From Anaerosporobacter faecicola (GTDB lineage: Bacteria; Bacillota; Clostridia; Lachnospirales; Lachnospiraceae), in the NCBI RefSeq assembly GCF_012070565.1, contig NZ_JAAQRO010000010.1:100915-164914 (forward strand): a stretch of 64,000 nucleotides of DNA, given 5' to 3'. The notes under the pieces are model-generated. The model was given only the letters and a program-made list of their open reading frames with translations. It searched no databases and was not told the DNA's origin. This document shows, piece by piece, positions 28,992-37,938 of the stretch. How positions within the stretch are numbered: position 1 is the first letter of the stretch; each line of letters opens with the position of its first letter. The translations under genes and the position numbers were made by a program.

Positions 28992-30062
28992 TTATTCCTC
29001 TTCAAAAGACTCACTTGCTTCGCTGTTTCCATTTACTTGCGATTCACTCTTGATGTCAATCTTATATCCTGTTAAACGAGCAGCTAATCTAGCATTCTGA
29101 CCTTCTTTACCGATTGCAAGAGACAATTGATAATCTGGTACAACAACATTTGCTGTCTTTTCTTCTACATCAACATCAACAGAAACAACTTTTGCTGGAC
29201 TTAATGCATTCTCAATTAATACAGCTGGATCGTCACTCCAGTTAATGATATCGATTTTTTCTCCGCGAAGTTCATTCACGATTGCATTTACTCTTGCACC
29301 ATTTAAACCAACACATGCACCTACTGGATCAACATTTTCGTCGTTTGAGTAAACAGCCATCTTTGTTCTTGATCCAGCTTCTCTAGAGATACTCTTAATC
29401 TCTACTGTACCATCTTTTACTTCTGTTACTTCTGCTTCGAACAGTCTCTTTACCAACTCTGGATGCGTTCTAGATACAGAGATTCTAGGTCCCTTTGTTG
29501 TATCTTTTACTTCTAATACATATAATTTGATACGATCTGTTGGTTTGAAACGTTCTCCTTTCACTTGTTCATTCTCTGTAAGTACTGCATCTACTTTTCC
29601 TAAATTGATACTAACATTATTACCTACATAACGTTGTACAATACCCGTAACGATGTCTTTTTCCTTACCATAGTATTGGTTGAAAAGTACTTTTCTTTCT
29701 TCTTCACGAATTTTTTGAACAACAACTTGTTTTGCTTTCTGTGCCGCAATACGTCCAAAATTCTTTGGCGTAACTTCTACATGAACGATATCTCCTACGC
29801 TGTTCTTAGGGTAACGAAGAATTGCTTCTGCTTCACTGATCTGTGTAACCTTGTCTGTTACTTCTTCTACGATCTCTTTTTCTGCATAAACAGTAACTTC
29901 ACCTGTTTCTCTGTCAATGTTAACACGGATATTGTCTGCTTTTCCAAAATGGTTCTTACATGCAGCTACTAAAGAATTTTCCATCGCTTCTAGTAAGATT
30001 TCTTTACTAATATCTTTTTCCTTTTCAATTTGATTTAAAGCATCAATTAATTCTGAGTTCAT
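28992..30062 (-). CDS. nusA: Transcription termination/antitermination protein NusA
   Basis: The 356-residue NusA binds RNA polymerase and nascent RNA. It shows the N-terminal polymerase-binding domain with KEILLEAMENSLVAACK near residue 19, the S1 domain near 135-200 and two KH domains, with GACVGLNGARVNAIV and LAIGKEGQNARLAARL. It lacks the C-terminal acidic repeats, as is normal outside Proteobacteria. It is the second gene of the rimP-nusA-ylxR-ylxQ-infB-rbfA operon. Confidence 0.96.
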   Translation of the reverse strand: MNSELIDALNQIEKEKDISKEILLEAMENSLVAACKNHFGKADNIRVNIDRETGEVTVYAEKEIVEEVTDKVTQISEAEAILRYPKNSVGDIVHVEVTPKNFGRIAAQKAKQVVVQKIREEERKVLFNQYYGKEKDIVTGIVQRYVGNNVSINLGKVDAVLTENEQVKGERFKPTDRIKLYVLEVKDTTKGPRISVSRTHPELVKRLFEAEVTEVKDGTVEIKSISREAGSRTKMAVYSNDENVDPVGACVGLNGARVNAIVNELRGEKIDIINWSDDPAVLIENALSPAKVVSVDVDVEEKTANVVVPDYQLSLAIGKEGQNARLAARLTGYKIDIKSESQVNGNSEASESFEEE

Positions 30063-30103
30063 TGTTTTCCTCCACTTTCTAAACTAAATTCGTTTTATCA
30101 CGA

Positions 30104-30571
30104 TTAAAAATCTAGTGCCAATCGTACCATTGCAATGTCGGAACGATTGAAATTCATTGTGTTCTCATCTTCTGTTTCAATTGTTAAGGTATCTTGATCA
30201 AATGCCGTTAATACACCAGCAAATTCTTTCTTTTTATCAATTGCTTTATATAATTTGATCTCTACTTCTTCACCAATGCTTCGTTTGAAATCTTTATCTT
30301 TCTTTAATTGTCTTCCTAAACCTGGTGAACTAACTTCAAGGATATATGCATCAGATATGAAATCCTTTTCATCTAGTAAATCGCTTAATGCTCTACTTAC
30401 TAATTCACAATCATCAATTGTTATTCCACCTTCTTTATCAATGTAAGCACGTAAGTACCAGCTACCTGCTTCTTTCACGTACTCTACATCAACCAATTCA
30501 AAATGATTCGCTTCCATAATTGGTTCTAGAAGTTTTTCGGTCATTGCTTCATATTCTTCTCTTTTCGCCAT
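30104..30571 (-). CDS. rimP: Ribosome maturation factor RimP
   Basis: RimP assists 30S subunit assembly. The 155-residue protein shows ELVDVEYVKEAGSWYLRAYID near residue 25, ISDAYILEVSSPGLGRQLK near residue 75 and a C-terminal Sm-like domain. ATG 30571 follows AGAGGGA; the 11 codons upstream are not supported. It is the first gene of the operon. The 290 bp before it hold the promoter region, and a pair of inverted motifs at 30599-30613 and 30646-30660. Confidence 0.93.
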   Translation of the reverse strand: MAKREEYEAMTEKLLEPIMEANHFELVDVEYVKEAGSWYLRAYIDKEGGITIDDCELVSRALSDLLDEKDFISDAYILEVSSPGLGRQLKKDKDFKRSIGEEVEIKLYKAIDKKKEFAGVLTAFDQDTLTIETEDENTMNFNRSDIAMVRLALDF

Positions 30572-30761
30572 TATAATCCCTCTTTTCAATAATCTGTAAC
30601 ACAAACTTCGTACATAGAAACCACATACGCGTTCAAAACATTTAAGTGCGAAGTTTACGTCTGTAATAACAAACAGTCAGCCTATCTTTCACGAGTTATT
30701 ATAACCGTTCCATCGATAAGTAATCTGTTAAGCATTAAGGTTTTTTGTAAAACACAAAATG

Positions 30762-30787
30762 AAAGAGTGGACTGCCGCCCACTCTTT
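30762..30787 (-). terminator. Terminator of the lipid kinase transcript
   Basis: AAAGAGTGG (30762-30770) pairs with CCACTCTTT (30779-30787), with a GC-rich loop. On the minus strand TTTCATTTTGTGTTTT follows. It separates the lipid kinase gene from the rimP promoter region. Confidence 0.65.
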
Positions 30788-30864
30788 TAATAGTTCATAC
30801 TTTCAATAACAATAACATTGTAACATTATTCCATGGTAAAAGCAAGTACTTTATAAAATTTCAT

Positions 30865-31791
30865 TTATCCAGCAATAAATCGAATTTTCTTTGGAGATGT
30901 TTCGAAGGTTACTTTATTGTACTTACCATGTGCTTTCGTTTCTCCATCCACATGCACATATTGTCTCTTATTCATTTCAAATACTGCTTTTTTGCATCGA
31001 TACGTATGAATTTCTGAGAAATGTACATGCTTTCCCTTTTTCGCAAATGGGAGGATACATAACGCTTTCCATCTAGCAATGTTCTCTGCAACACAAAGAT
31101 CAAGATAACCATCTTTTGGATCTGCTTTCGGACAAAACATAAATCCTCCCCCTTCAAACTTCTGAACATGTACAGCTGAAAAGAAAATCTTATTATAATG
31201 GATGCGTTTTGTATCATCTAACAGAATTGTCCCATCAATGTATGGTATTCCCATTAACTGTTTCACAGCAATCAACCCATAAGTCAATTTACCGAAATTA
31301 ATACGATTCAACAATTTCTTTAACTTCGAATGATTGACTTCATGACATACGGCTGCATCAAATCCCATTCCCGAACTTACAAAGAATCGTTTTTGTTTTT
31401 CGCCAAATGTCGCCACTCCATAATCTAAGTCAATGAAATTCGTTGGCTGCAGGATCTTCTCAATCTGCATACGATAGGATTTCTGTATTCCCATTCCTCT
31501 GGCAAAATCGTTACTTGAACCGATGGGAATATACCCAAGTGTGACCTGCTCTACATCTCGGATTCCATTCAGCACTTCATTCAGTGTGCCATCACCACCT
31601 AATACAACAATCGTTATATCTTCATCCGTTCCACTGGTAATCTGCCTAGCTACCTTCGTTGCATGACCAGCTTCTCTTGTGAAATATTTTTTATAAGTAA
31701 ATTCCTTTTTTTCTAAGAATTGTTCAATATTCTTCCATATCCCATGTCCAAGTCTTGATTTAGCATGAGCATTAATTACAAAATGATACAT
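30865..31791 (-). CDS. Diacylglycerol kinase-family lipid kinase
   Basis: The 308-residue soluble protein has the lipid kinase signature GGDGTLNEVLNGI near residue 64, IPIGSSNDFARGMG near residue 89 and a conserved SSGMGFDAAV near residue 140. DagK/YegS enzymes phosphorylate diacylglycerol or related lipids at the membrane surface using ATP. It ends with the beta-sandwich domain holding VHVDGET. It lies 82 bp after the class D beta-lactamase gene and has its own terminator. Exact lipid substrate is unknown. Confidence 0.87.
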   Translation of the reverse strand: MYHFVINAHAKSRLGHGIWKNIEQFLEKKEFTYKKYFTREAGHATKVARQITSGTDEDITIVVLGGDGTLNEVLNGIRDVEQVTLGYIPIGSSNDFARGMGIQKSYRMQIEKILQPTNFIDLDYGVATFGEKQKRFFVSSGMGFDAAVCHEVNHSKLKKLLNRINFGKLTYGLIAVKQLMGIPYIDGTILLDDTKRIHYNKIFFSAVHVQKFEGGGFMFCPKADPKDGYLDLCVAENIARWKALCILPFAKKGKHVHFSEIHTYRCKKAVFEMNKRQYVHVDGETKAHGKYNKVTFETSPKKIRFIAG

Positions 31792-31873
31792 ATGTACACA
31801 CCCTATTCTTTTGAATTCTGTATGGTTCTTTTGCAGTCCGTCTAACTACAAAAAATCGTACGTGTTTATCATA

Positions 31874-32875
31874 TCATAATTTGTTGCTCACTTCTATCAT
31901 TAATTTCTCCGCAATACCCTTTGCACGGTTTTTCGTTTCATTCTTTAATAGATCATCTGCAACATATACCGCGAAGTAAATCAATCTGTTGTCCTTATTG
32001 GCAAAGCCTACAAACCAATTTTCTCCACTCAAGCCATGTCCTGTTTTACCATAGATTATATCCCCATTGGACATTGTCGTCTCCATAATCTCTTTTAAAA
32101 TCGTAACATCCTCCTTGGAATAGATGGTTTTTCCTTCCACTATAGCACGTAAGACATCAACTTGTTCAAGTGGCGATATCTTAAGAGAAGATGCCAGCCA
32201 GAATCCATTGGTATCCTCCATCGGATTGATTCCACTACCAGCCCATTCCGTACAGTCACAGTTTCCATAACCTAAGTTCTTAACTTCTTTTTCTACGATA
32301 TCCTGCCCAGCTTGATCGATGACCTTTTTAAAATACCAAACGCAAGAAGATTGAAATGCTTCTTTTAAGGAAAGATCAGCATTCCACTGTTTGACTGGAT
32401 ATTTTGTTCCGTCATATCCCATAGTAGATTCTACGTTGTTTAAAATAGTATTATTCAGCCCAATTAATGTGGATATGATCTTAAATGTCGAAAAAGGAGA
32501 TACCCGCGTCATACACATATCCTTGTTGTACACCTGATATTCCTGATTCTTCTCTGTGTCATAAATCACCGCACATCCATTAACCCCTTCAAAATAGGAC
32601 GAATAATCCACTTCCACATATGTTGGTTCTGTTTTTTCATCTTCTTTTGTCGTTGGTGTGACAGATTGCACTTCTTGTACCTCTTCCATAGATTCTGTAT
32701 TCACTTCTGCAGTATTCGTTTCTGTATTTGTCTCTATATTTGTTTCTGTATTCGTTTCATCACTACTAATTTCCACATGCTTTGTTTCCTTTTCTTTTGC
32801 TCTATTATCACTACACCCAACCAGAACGGTTACTAGTAAAGCAAGAAAAAGAATACTCCATTTTCTTCGTTTCAT
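31874..32875 (-). CDS. Lipoprotein class D beta-lactamase
   Basis: The 333-residue protein has a lipoprotein signal with lipobox LVGC (Cys21), a Thr/Glu/Asn-rich linker (about 28-85, TNTETN repeats) and a serine beta-lactamase domain. Class D motifs are all present: STFK near residue 133, SCV near residue 178, YGN near residue 205 and KTG near residue 280. Class D enzymes of clostridia (the CDD type of C. difficile) confer penicillin hydrolysis. This one should be anchored outside the membrane. ATG 32875 follows AGAGGGAG. No BlaR/BlaI genes are adjacent. A penicillin-binding or sensor role cannot be excluded. Confidence 0.85.
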   Translation of the reverse strand: MKRRKWSILFLALLVTVLVGCSDNRAKEKETKHVEISSDETNTETNIETNTETNTAEVNTESMEEVQEVQSVTPTTKEDEKTEPTYVEVDYSSYFEGVNGCAVIYDTEKNQEYQVYNKDMCMTRVSPFSTFKIISTLIGLNNTILNNVESTMGYDGTKYPVKQWNADLSLKEAFQSSCVWYFKKVIDQAGQDIVEKEVKNLGYGNCDCTEWAGSGINPMEDTNGFWLASSLKISPLEQVDVLRAIVEGKTIYSKEDVTILKEIMETTMSNGDIIYGKTGHGLSGENWFVGFANKDNRLIYFAVYVADDLLKNETKNRAKGIAEKLMIEVSNKL

Positions 32876-33084
32876 AATCTCCCTCTTTTTTATGTACTCC
32901 TGATATAATTTCATCTTTTTCTACGAACATATCTAACTTTGCTTTTCACTTGTACGTATGCTCTTATGGATTGATCTAAATTAATGCTAGTGATTTCTCC
33001 AATCCATATCTAGCATATGATGTTGCCTGCGATAAAAAATAACTTAAATCTTTGTCTTAACACGGTTACATCATACATGAGCAA

Positions 33085-34020
33085 CTAAATATTGTCAATA
33101 TTTGCACATAGAGATCTTCTAAATAAGGGATTCATCAAAAATTTTTCCATATTCATACGTTTACAAACTTCCAGTATAATCTTTTTATTTGCTATATTGT
33201 TATCTCCCTTCTCCGTTGTATTCTCGTTTACCAATTGACGTTCGATCTCCCTTTGATTTTCCTGTTCCTTTCTTGCTTCTATTCTCGCTTCTTTTATTCT
33301 TTCTTTTCTCACTTTTTTCACCGTATCATCAATCTTTTGTAAGAACGTTTCCGCTTGTGCTATTCGTATCCCCCCTTCTTCCACAGACCATACCTCTCCC
33401 CAAGCAGGACAATACCATGTAACAGGTTTGATGTTCTTGATTGTACGTAGCGATTTCATGCTATCATGAAAGCTGGTATAGATTGGGATGTCCCCTACAA
33501 TCGGAATGGCATCCCCTACGAATATAACTTGTTCTTCAAGAAAATAAAAGGATGTTGACCCAGCCGAATGCCCCGGCGTTGCAAGTACCTGCAACGTAAT
33601 CCCCTCTTCCAGTTTTCGAAACTCTCCATTCACATAGGTACCATCTAACTTTACGGATTTGTTCAATAAGGTATAATAATTTGGAATTGGGCGCTCCTTA
33701 TATTCCAAATTGACATCCTCCATCCACTTTTGTTCCTCCTTACTTCCCCATACCTTACAGCCGCTTTCTTTCTTCAGTTCATAAGCTGCTCCTAGATGAT
33801 CTGGGTGCGCATGCGTTAAGAAGATTTCTTTGATCATTGGAAGAGATCTACCGTATTGTTCAAGATATTCTCGAATAAGTTGTTCAGCCCCGTCAACTCC
33901 TGTATCGATCAGGTAGACTCCTTTCTTACCAAAGATCAGATAGATATAGACAAAGCGCTTGATTTCTTCCGTCACCTGAAACTCTATTTTCAATTGATGC
34001 ACATGTTCGCTAACCTTCAT
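33085..34020 (-). CDS. MBL-fold metallo-hydrolase with a charged C-terminal extension
   Basis: The 311-residue protein has a metallo-beta-lactamase fold: the metal motif THAHPDHLG near residue 70, ATPGHSAGST near residue 148 and FVGDAIP near residue 166. Residues 225-311 add a strongly charged helical tail (KKVRKERIKEARIEARK) and a less ordered end. The substrate is unknown. GGAGG for this gene lies inside the 3' end of the DUF1330-type gene and the two overlap by 11 bp, so they are translationally coupled. Both probably respond to the TetR operator upstream. Confidence 0.83.
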   Translation of the reverse strand: MKVSEHVHQLKIEFQVTEEIKRFVYIYLIFGKKGVYLIDTGVDGAEQLIREYLEQYGRSLPMIKEIFLTHAHPDHLGAAYELKKESGCKVWGSKEEQKWMEDVNLEYKERPIPNYYTLLNKSVKLDGTYVNGEFRKLEEGITLQVLATPGHSAGSTSFYFLEEQVIFVGDAIPIVGDIPIYTSFHDSMKSLRTIKNIKPVTWYCPAWGEVWSVEEGGIRIAQAETFLQKIDDTVKKVRKERIKEARIEARKEQENQREIERQLVNENTTEKGDNNIANKKIILEVCKRMNMEKFLMNPLFRRSLCANIDNI

Positions 34021-34309
34021 AATTCATACCTCCTACAATAATCGCATCTCCGCCTACCGTACCTTTCCGTTTTTCCATAATCGCTGTATATTCTTTTGAA
34101 GAAAGCCAATTCTTAATCAATTCTTCGCTAGAAAATGCAATAACGATCACACGATTTGGTTTCCAATATTCTCCCAGATATGTAACCTCCTCCGTTCGAA
34201 CCAGATAGGTCCCACCATAAGACTCCACGATTGGTTTTGCCAGACGGATGTACTCTTCATACTCTATGTTCTTCGTTTTTTCCTGAATTGTAGCAATAAA
34301 ATAATACAT
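34010..34309 (-). CDS. DUF1330-like small protein
   Basis: The 99-residue protein resembles the DUF1330/dimeric alpha-beta barrel group: YYFIATIQ at the start, YIRLAKPIVESYGGTYLVR near residue 20, NRVIVIAFSSEELIKNWLSS near residue 55 and a final GGDAIIVGGMN. These are small cytoplasmic proteins of uncertain function. GGAGG sets the start at ATG 34309. A TetR operator copy ends 20 bp upstream of it. It overlaps the MBL gene, forming a two-gene operon. Confidence 0.8.
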   Translation of the reverse strand: MYYFIATIQEKTKNIEYEEYIRLAKPIVESYGGTYLVRTEEVTYLGEYWKPNRVIVIAFSSEELIKNWLSSKEYTAIMEKRKGTVGGDAIIVGGMNYEG

Positions 34310-34328
34310 TGTATTCCTCCTTTTATTT

Positions 34329-34348
34329 ATGCAAGTATACACTTGCAT
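34329..34348 (-). promoter_or_regulatory. TetR operator, copy 2, before the DUF1330-MBL genes
   Basis: ATGCAAGT (34329-34336) and ACTTGCAT (34341-34348) form a perfect 8-bp inverted repeat with a 4-base centre. The same palindrome occurs at 34964-34983 by the TetR promoter. A minus-strand TATACT lies within it. No good -35 box was seen. Confidence 0.7.
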
Positions 34349-34369
34349 ATGGTGAATAAAAAATGGCAT

Positions 34370-34948
34370 CTATTTTTTGATGCCATTAACAAAAGCTGCA
34401 ATACTTACTCTCCTATACTCTTCCTGCGTCAACAATGATAATCGATCTTCAAACGATGCTTTTAGAAATACAAACCCAAAGTTCATTGATAAAAATGTCA
34501 TTGCCAAAGCCTCTGTATCCTTCTCTTGATCCATGTATCCTTTGCGAATCATCTCATCAAAGTATTGTTTCACACCTTCTTTAAAGGTTTTGGGAATATT
34601 CATGATTCCTGCTGCTGTATACTCTGCTAATTCAGGTGTTCGCAACCCAATGGACAATCGGACAAAACGGCTTGTAACCTTGCTCATATAAATCTTAGAA
34701 AACGTATGCAAATCCTTCTCCAAATCCCACTGACAATCCATAAAGTCCTCCGGCTCCAGGTCAGGATGCCACTCCTTCTGCTGCATTGCCTGTAAAACAA
34801 TTTCTTTCTTCTCACCGAATTTGCGGAAGATCGTACATTCATTCACACCAGCCAACTTGGCAATTTCCTTCGTCGTAGCAAACGCATACCCTTTCTCCAT
34901 GATCAATTCCATCGTTGCATTTTGAATCTTTATTGAAAGTTCATCCAT
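34370..34948 (-). CDS. TetR-family repressor
   Basis: The 192-residue protein has an N-terminal TetR DNA-binding domain with TTKEIAKLAGVNECTIFRKFGEKKEIV near residues 25-51 and an all-helical ligand domain. GGAG followed by nine bases favours ATG 34948 over upstream ATG 34963 and TTG 34969, which overlap the operator. Two identical-arm palindromes flank the gene, one over its promoter and one before the DUF1330-MBL pair. It should repress itself and those genes. The inducer is unknown. Confidence 0.88.
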   Translation of the reverse strand: MDELSIKIQNATMELIMEKGYAFATTKEIAKLAGVNECTIFRKFGEKKEIVLQAMQQKEWHPDLEPEDFMDCQWDLEKDLHTFSKIYMSKVTSRFVRLSIGLRTPELAEYTAAGIMNIPKTFKEGVKQYFDEMIRKGYMDQEKDTEALAMTFLSMNFGFVFLKASFEDRLSLLTQEEYRRVSIAAFVNGIKK

Positions 34949-34963
34949 TTTTGTGCTCTCCAT

Positions 34964-35010
34964 ATGCAAGTGTTTACTTGCATTATACGATTATCCTTTT
35001 GATTTGTCCA
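34964..35010 (-). promoter_or_regulatory. TetR gene promoter with overlapping operator copy 1
   Basis: On the minus strand TGGACA (35010-35005) and TATAAT (34987-34982) are 17 bp apart. The palindrome ATGCAAGT-N4-ACTTGCAT (34964-34983) overlaps the -10 box and the start of transcription, the usual place for autorepression. Confidence 0.72.
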
Positions 35011-35060
35011 GTTTTTTTTACATATAGTAATTGAGCATTGTCGGGCAACCTTAATAATAT

Positions 35061-35768
35061 TTAGAAGTTAATTTCTGCTTTTCTTGCCTGACTACAAAGA
35101 TACCTTGTTGCAATGGTATACTCTGTTCCATCTTTCCGAAAATGTGTTCCACACTGACGGAAATCAAAATGCGTCTGTTTCCGCTTACATTGCTCCCGAA
35201 TATCAAGTACCCAATCATAATCGAGTACACGCGCATTACGGTCGGATTCTCCACCTACCACAACACATTCCACATCATCCAAATACTGCTCAATATTTAT
35301 TCTCTCTAGCATTGGTTGGCATACGATGTTCTTATGCTTTATGGGTAATTTCGAGAAAATTGGTAATCGAAAATCAGCTCTTTCTTGGTTTTCAATCGTA
35401 CAGGAAACCGTTACATTGTCATATCCGTCTCCCCAATCGTCCGGCATACAAGCTTCAAATCGTTCAATTCGCTTGGTAAGGAATAGAAAATGTAGATCGG
35501 AACGTTCCTTCATGATTGCAAAGCATTCCTTTCGCCATTCATCCGCTTCTTCCACAAGGAAATCCGATGTAAAGCAAAGGAACACAAGCTGTCCAGATTT
35601 CATCTTATACTCCCCATTTTTCTTTTTCTGAATGGGTGCATCAAAATTCTCTGCCCGAACAATCTGGTTCGTATCCACCCCTCTTTTGGCATCCCCTTTA
35701 TGAATATAACAATACTTGCAACCTTCACTATACCGATGGCACCCACGCCAAGGATTCCAAACTGCCAT
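35061..35768 (-). CDS. DUF5131 (phage Gp37/Gp68-like) protein
   Basis: The 235-residue cytoplasmic protein begins WNPWRGCHRYSEGCKYCY, the hallmark of the Gp37/Gp68 family. The three cysteines are in a C-x6-C-x2-C pattern, which suggests a metal or Fe-S site related to radical SAM proteins. LVFLCFTSDFLVEEAD near residue 62 and CQPMLERI and VVVGGES later also fit the family. The function is not established. It is transcribed singly or with the HEAT-repeat gene 75 bp upstream. Confidence is high for family, low for role. Confidence 0.82.
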   Translation of the reverse strand: MAVWNPWRGCHRYSEGCKYCYIHKGDAKRGVDTNQIVRAENFDAPIQKKKNGEYKMKSGQLVFLCFTSDFLVEEADEWRKECFAIMKERSDLHFLFLTKRIERFEACMPDDWGDGYDNVTVSCTIENQERADFRLPIFSKLPIKHKNIVCQPMLERINIEQYLDDVECVVVGGESDRNARVLDYDWVLDIREQCKRKQTHFDFRQCGTHFRKDGTEYTIATRYLCSQARKAEINF

Positions 35769-35843
35769 TGTTTTTCTCCTCTCTCTTTATAACTACATAT
35801 TATCGTTACATTATGTACTATTGCAAATTCTGTATAGTTTGCA

Positions 35844-36464
35844 TTATTTACATAAATTCTTTATGACTTTTTCCACCCGTTTATTCTGTGCTGGTGTTAA
35901 GTCTTTCTTCCTACTATCCAATGCTTCTAAAAAAACATCCCTGTTTTCTCCCGTTATACAGATTGCTATTCGTTCCGTATGTTGCGCGATCTCCTTTGGT
36001 CTACATGTTTTAATATGTTCTAATAATCTAGGGAATAGAACTTTTGCGTATTCTTCACGTTCCTTACATAACTTTGCGAAGACAGTAACCGCATTATCCA
36101 CTGTAATCACGCTTCCAGTTTGATATGCTTGTAAGAGCCGTCCAATATTACGAAAGATTATTTCACTTTTTAATTCAATAATGCAAGACAAGGCTGTCAT
36201 TGCTCCCCAAACAAGTCGATTATTCTTTGATGATACCAATTCAATAAAACGATTACAATACGGTGCAATTAATTCTGGTTTTCGATCGCCAATCTCATAC
36301 AAGACTTTCATGCAGTCATTCGCCACTCGTTTATCTTTCTGGTCTAAACCAGAGACGATTTCTGCAATCCCCATTTCATCCTCTGTATCACATAAAAATA
36401 TAGCCAATTCTATATTGGGAATTTCATCATTTCTACCCATCGCAGTTGCAATTCTTTCAAGCAT
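35844..36464 (-). CDS. HEAT/ARM-repeat protein
   Basis: The 206-residue soluble protein is all-helical. Repeated pairs of amphipathic helices are visible (VANDCMKVLYEIGDRKPELIAPY, RLVWGAMTALSCIIELKSE), a HEAT or Armadillo-type solenoid. The C-terminus is basic. No catalytic motif was seen. Such proteins are usually scaffolds or damage-related adaptors; the partner cannot be named. Start ATG 36464 follows AGAGGGG. Confidence 0.65.
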   Translation of the reverse strand: MLERIATAMGRNDEIPNIELAIFLCDTEDEMGIAEIVSGLDQKDKRVANDCMKVLYEIGDRKPELIAPYCNRFIELVSSKNNRLVWGAMTALSCIIELKSEIIFRNIGRLLQAYQTGSVITVDNAVTVFAKLCKEREEYAKVLFPRLLEHIKTCRPKEIAQHTERIAICITGENRDVFLEALDSRKKDLTPAQNKRVEKVIKNLCK

Positions 36465-36547
36465 CCATTTTCCCCTCTTTCTAATACGAATTCGATTCGT
36501 CCATTACTACTATATTTTTGCAAAATAGTAATACTGCGTATTGACTG

Positions 36548-36961
36548 TTAACATGAAAAATTCACATAAGAGACACATTGATAGGTATCGCTCATTGACC
36601 AGCCCATTTTTGTATAAAATTCTTTCGTCTTAGGTTCCGCATCTGTTAGTAACACTTTTTGTGTCACGTGTTTGTATTTGTTCATAATTCTTTGAAACAA
36701 TTCTGTCCCAATTCCTTGTCCTTGATATGTTGTTGCAACAAGCAGGTCTTGTACATATAGAATGGTTACACCATCTCCTACGACACGAATTGCACCAACA
36801 AGTTTTTCCTGATCCCATGCCGTGATTACTGACAAAGAATTTTGATAGGCACGTTCCAATTTTCCCGGATCACTCGTATAATTAATCCAACCAACATCTG
36901 TATATAGCTGCATTAAATCTGACAATTCTGGAATGTGGCCTTCTCTTCATTCGATATTCAT
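36548..36961 (-). pseudogene. GNAT acetyltransferase interrupted by UGA at codon 5
   Basis: A perfect AGGAGG (36974-36969) lies seven bases before ATG 36961, which reads M-N-I-E and then TGA (36949-36947). The same frame continues as R-E-G-H-I-P-E-L-S-D-L-M and on through a complete GNAT domain, with VQDLLVATTYQGQGIGTELF near the acetyl-CoA loop and EFYTKMGW at the end. The usual start of this group is MNIExREG, so TGA stands where Tyr, Trp or Cys is expected. Options are a point nonsense mutation, a read error, weak reinitiation downstream (TTG 36925 or ATG 36913), or UGA recoding. Confidence 0.7.
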
Positions 36962-36974
36962 TGTAATTCCTCCT

Positions 36975-37736
36975 TTACATATTTTCAATGAACTGTTCGC
37001 TTTTGGCAGTCAACTCCACCCAACCAGGTCGAAATCCGCATTTGATCGCATTCTTAACAGATTTTACATTTGACCATGCTGCACAATAGAACGGTACCTT
37101 TTCCCGTTCAACAATCATCAATGCCAACCGACTTGTCAATGCACTGGCAATACCCTGGCGCCGATAAGCAGGCAATACATCAACACCAATCTGCCACATA
37201 TTCGCACCGTCTGCTGAACAGGCAGCAAAACCCACTAACTGTCCTTTGTCATATGCGCCGATTCCTAACACGTCTAGTTCTTTTCGATCTTCACATAAGG
37301 CATTGCTCCACTGTGGTACATACAACGGTTCAAAATCAGGTTTCTCCAATACTATCATTTCATATTCGCAAGATAACGGTTTGAGTTTCGTCAGATCCGG
37401 TAAAAAATAATCTGCCATAAAGCATACTTTCGCTTTATATGGTTGAAGAGCAGAATTTAATTTGTAGATGTTCGGTGTCTCAAAACAATGGTAAAACTCA
37501 GAATGATCGATATACTTCTGAACAGGTATCTCTAACCCATCTTTTACCGAAGCAACAATATTCGTTCCATAAGAAACTAGATTACAGATGAATGCTTCTT
37601 GAATATATTTTCTCGCATTTTTTTGTAAACAAGAAGGAACTACCACGTTATCCGTTCGTAGAAAATCTTCTGGTCTACAATTCATATCAATTGCAGACTG
37701 TTCTTGTGCAATCCGCATAATCTCCTTATTATCCAT
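36975..37736 (-). CDS. GNAT-family acetyltransferase with N-terminal extension
   Basis: The 253-residue protein has a C-terminal GNAT fold: VGFAACSADGANMWQIGVDVLPAYRRQGIASAL near residues 175-207, with the acetyl-CoA loop RRQGIA, and NAIKCGFRPGWVEL near the end. The first 130 residues are an extra domain of the GNAT_acetyltran type. The acceptor substrate is unknown. GAGG before ATG 37736 supports that start over one 16 codons upstream. The stop codon is immediately followed by the ribosome binding site of the interrupted GNAT gene, so the two are coupled. Confidence 0.83.
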   Translation of the reverse strand: MDNKEIMRIAQEQSAIDMNCRPEDFLRTDNVVVPSCLQKNARKYIQEAFICNLVSYGTNIVASVKDGLEIPVQKYIDHSEFYHCFETPNIYKLNSALQPYKAKVCFMADYFLPDLTKLKPLSCEYEMIVLEKPDFEPLYVPQWSNALCEDRKELDVLGIGAYDKGQLVGFAACSADGANMWQIGVDVLPAYRRQGIASALTSRLALMIVEREKVPFYCAAWSNVKSVKNAIKCGFRPGWVELTAKSEQFIENM

Positions 37737-37938
37737 ATGCACTACCTCATTTATACTTCTATACTTATTATCCTTGTATTCCACTTTTTTATTTTACGCA
37801 AACTTCGCACGATAAAATTATAGCTAGAATATAGCAAGCCCTACTCACTAAAACTGCAAGTGGGAAGTATTATATTGGTTACAATTCTTTCATTTGGCAA
37901 CACTCAAATAACGGAAAAACGTATTAACACGGCTTTCC

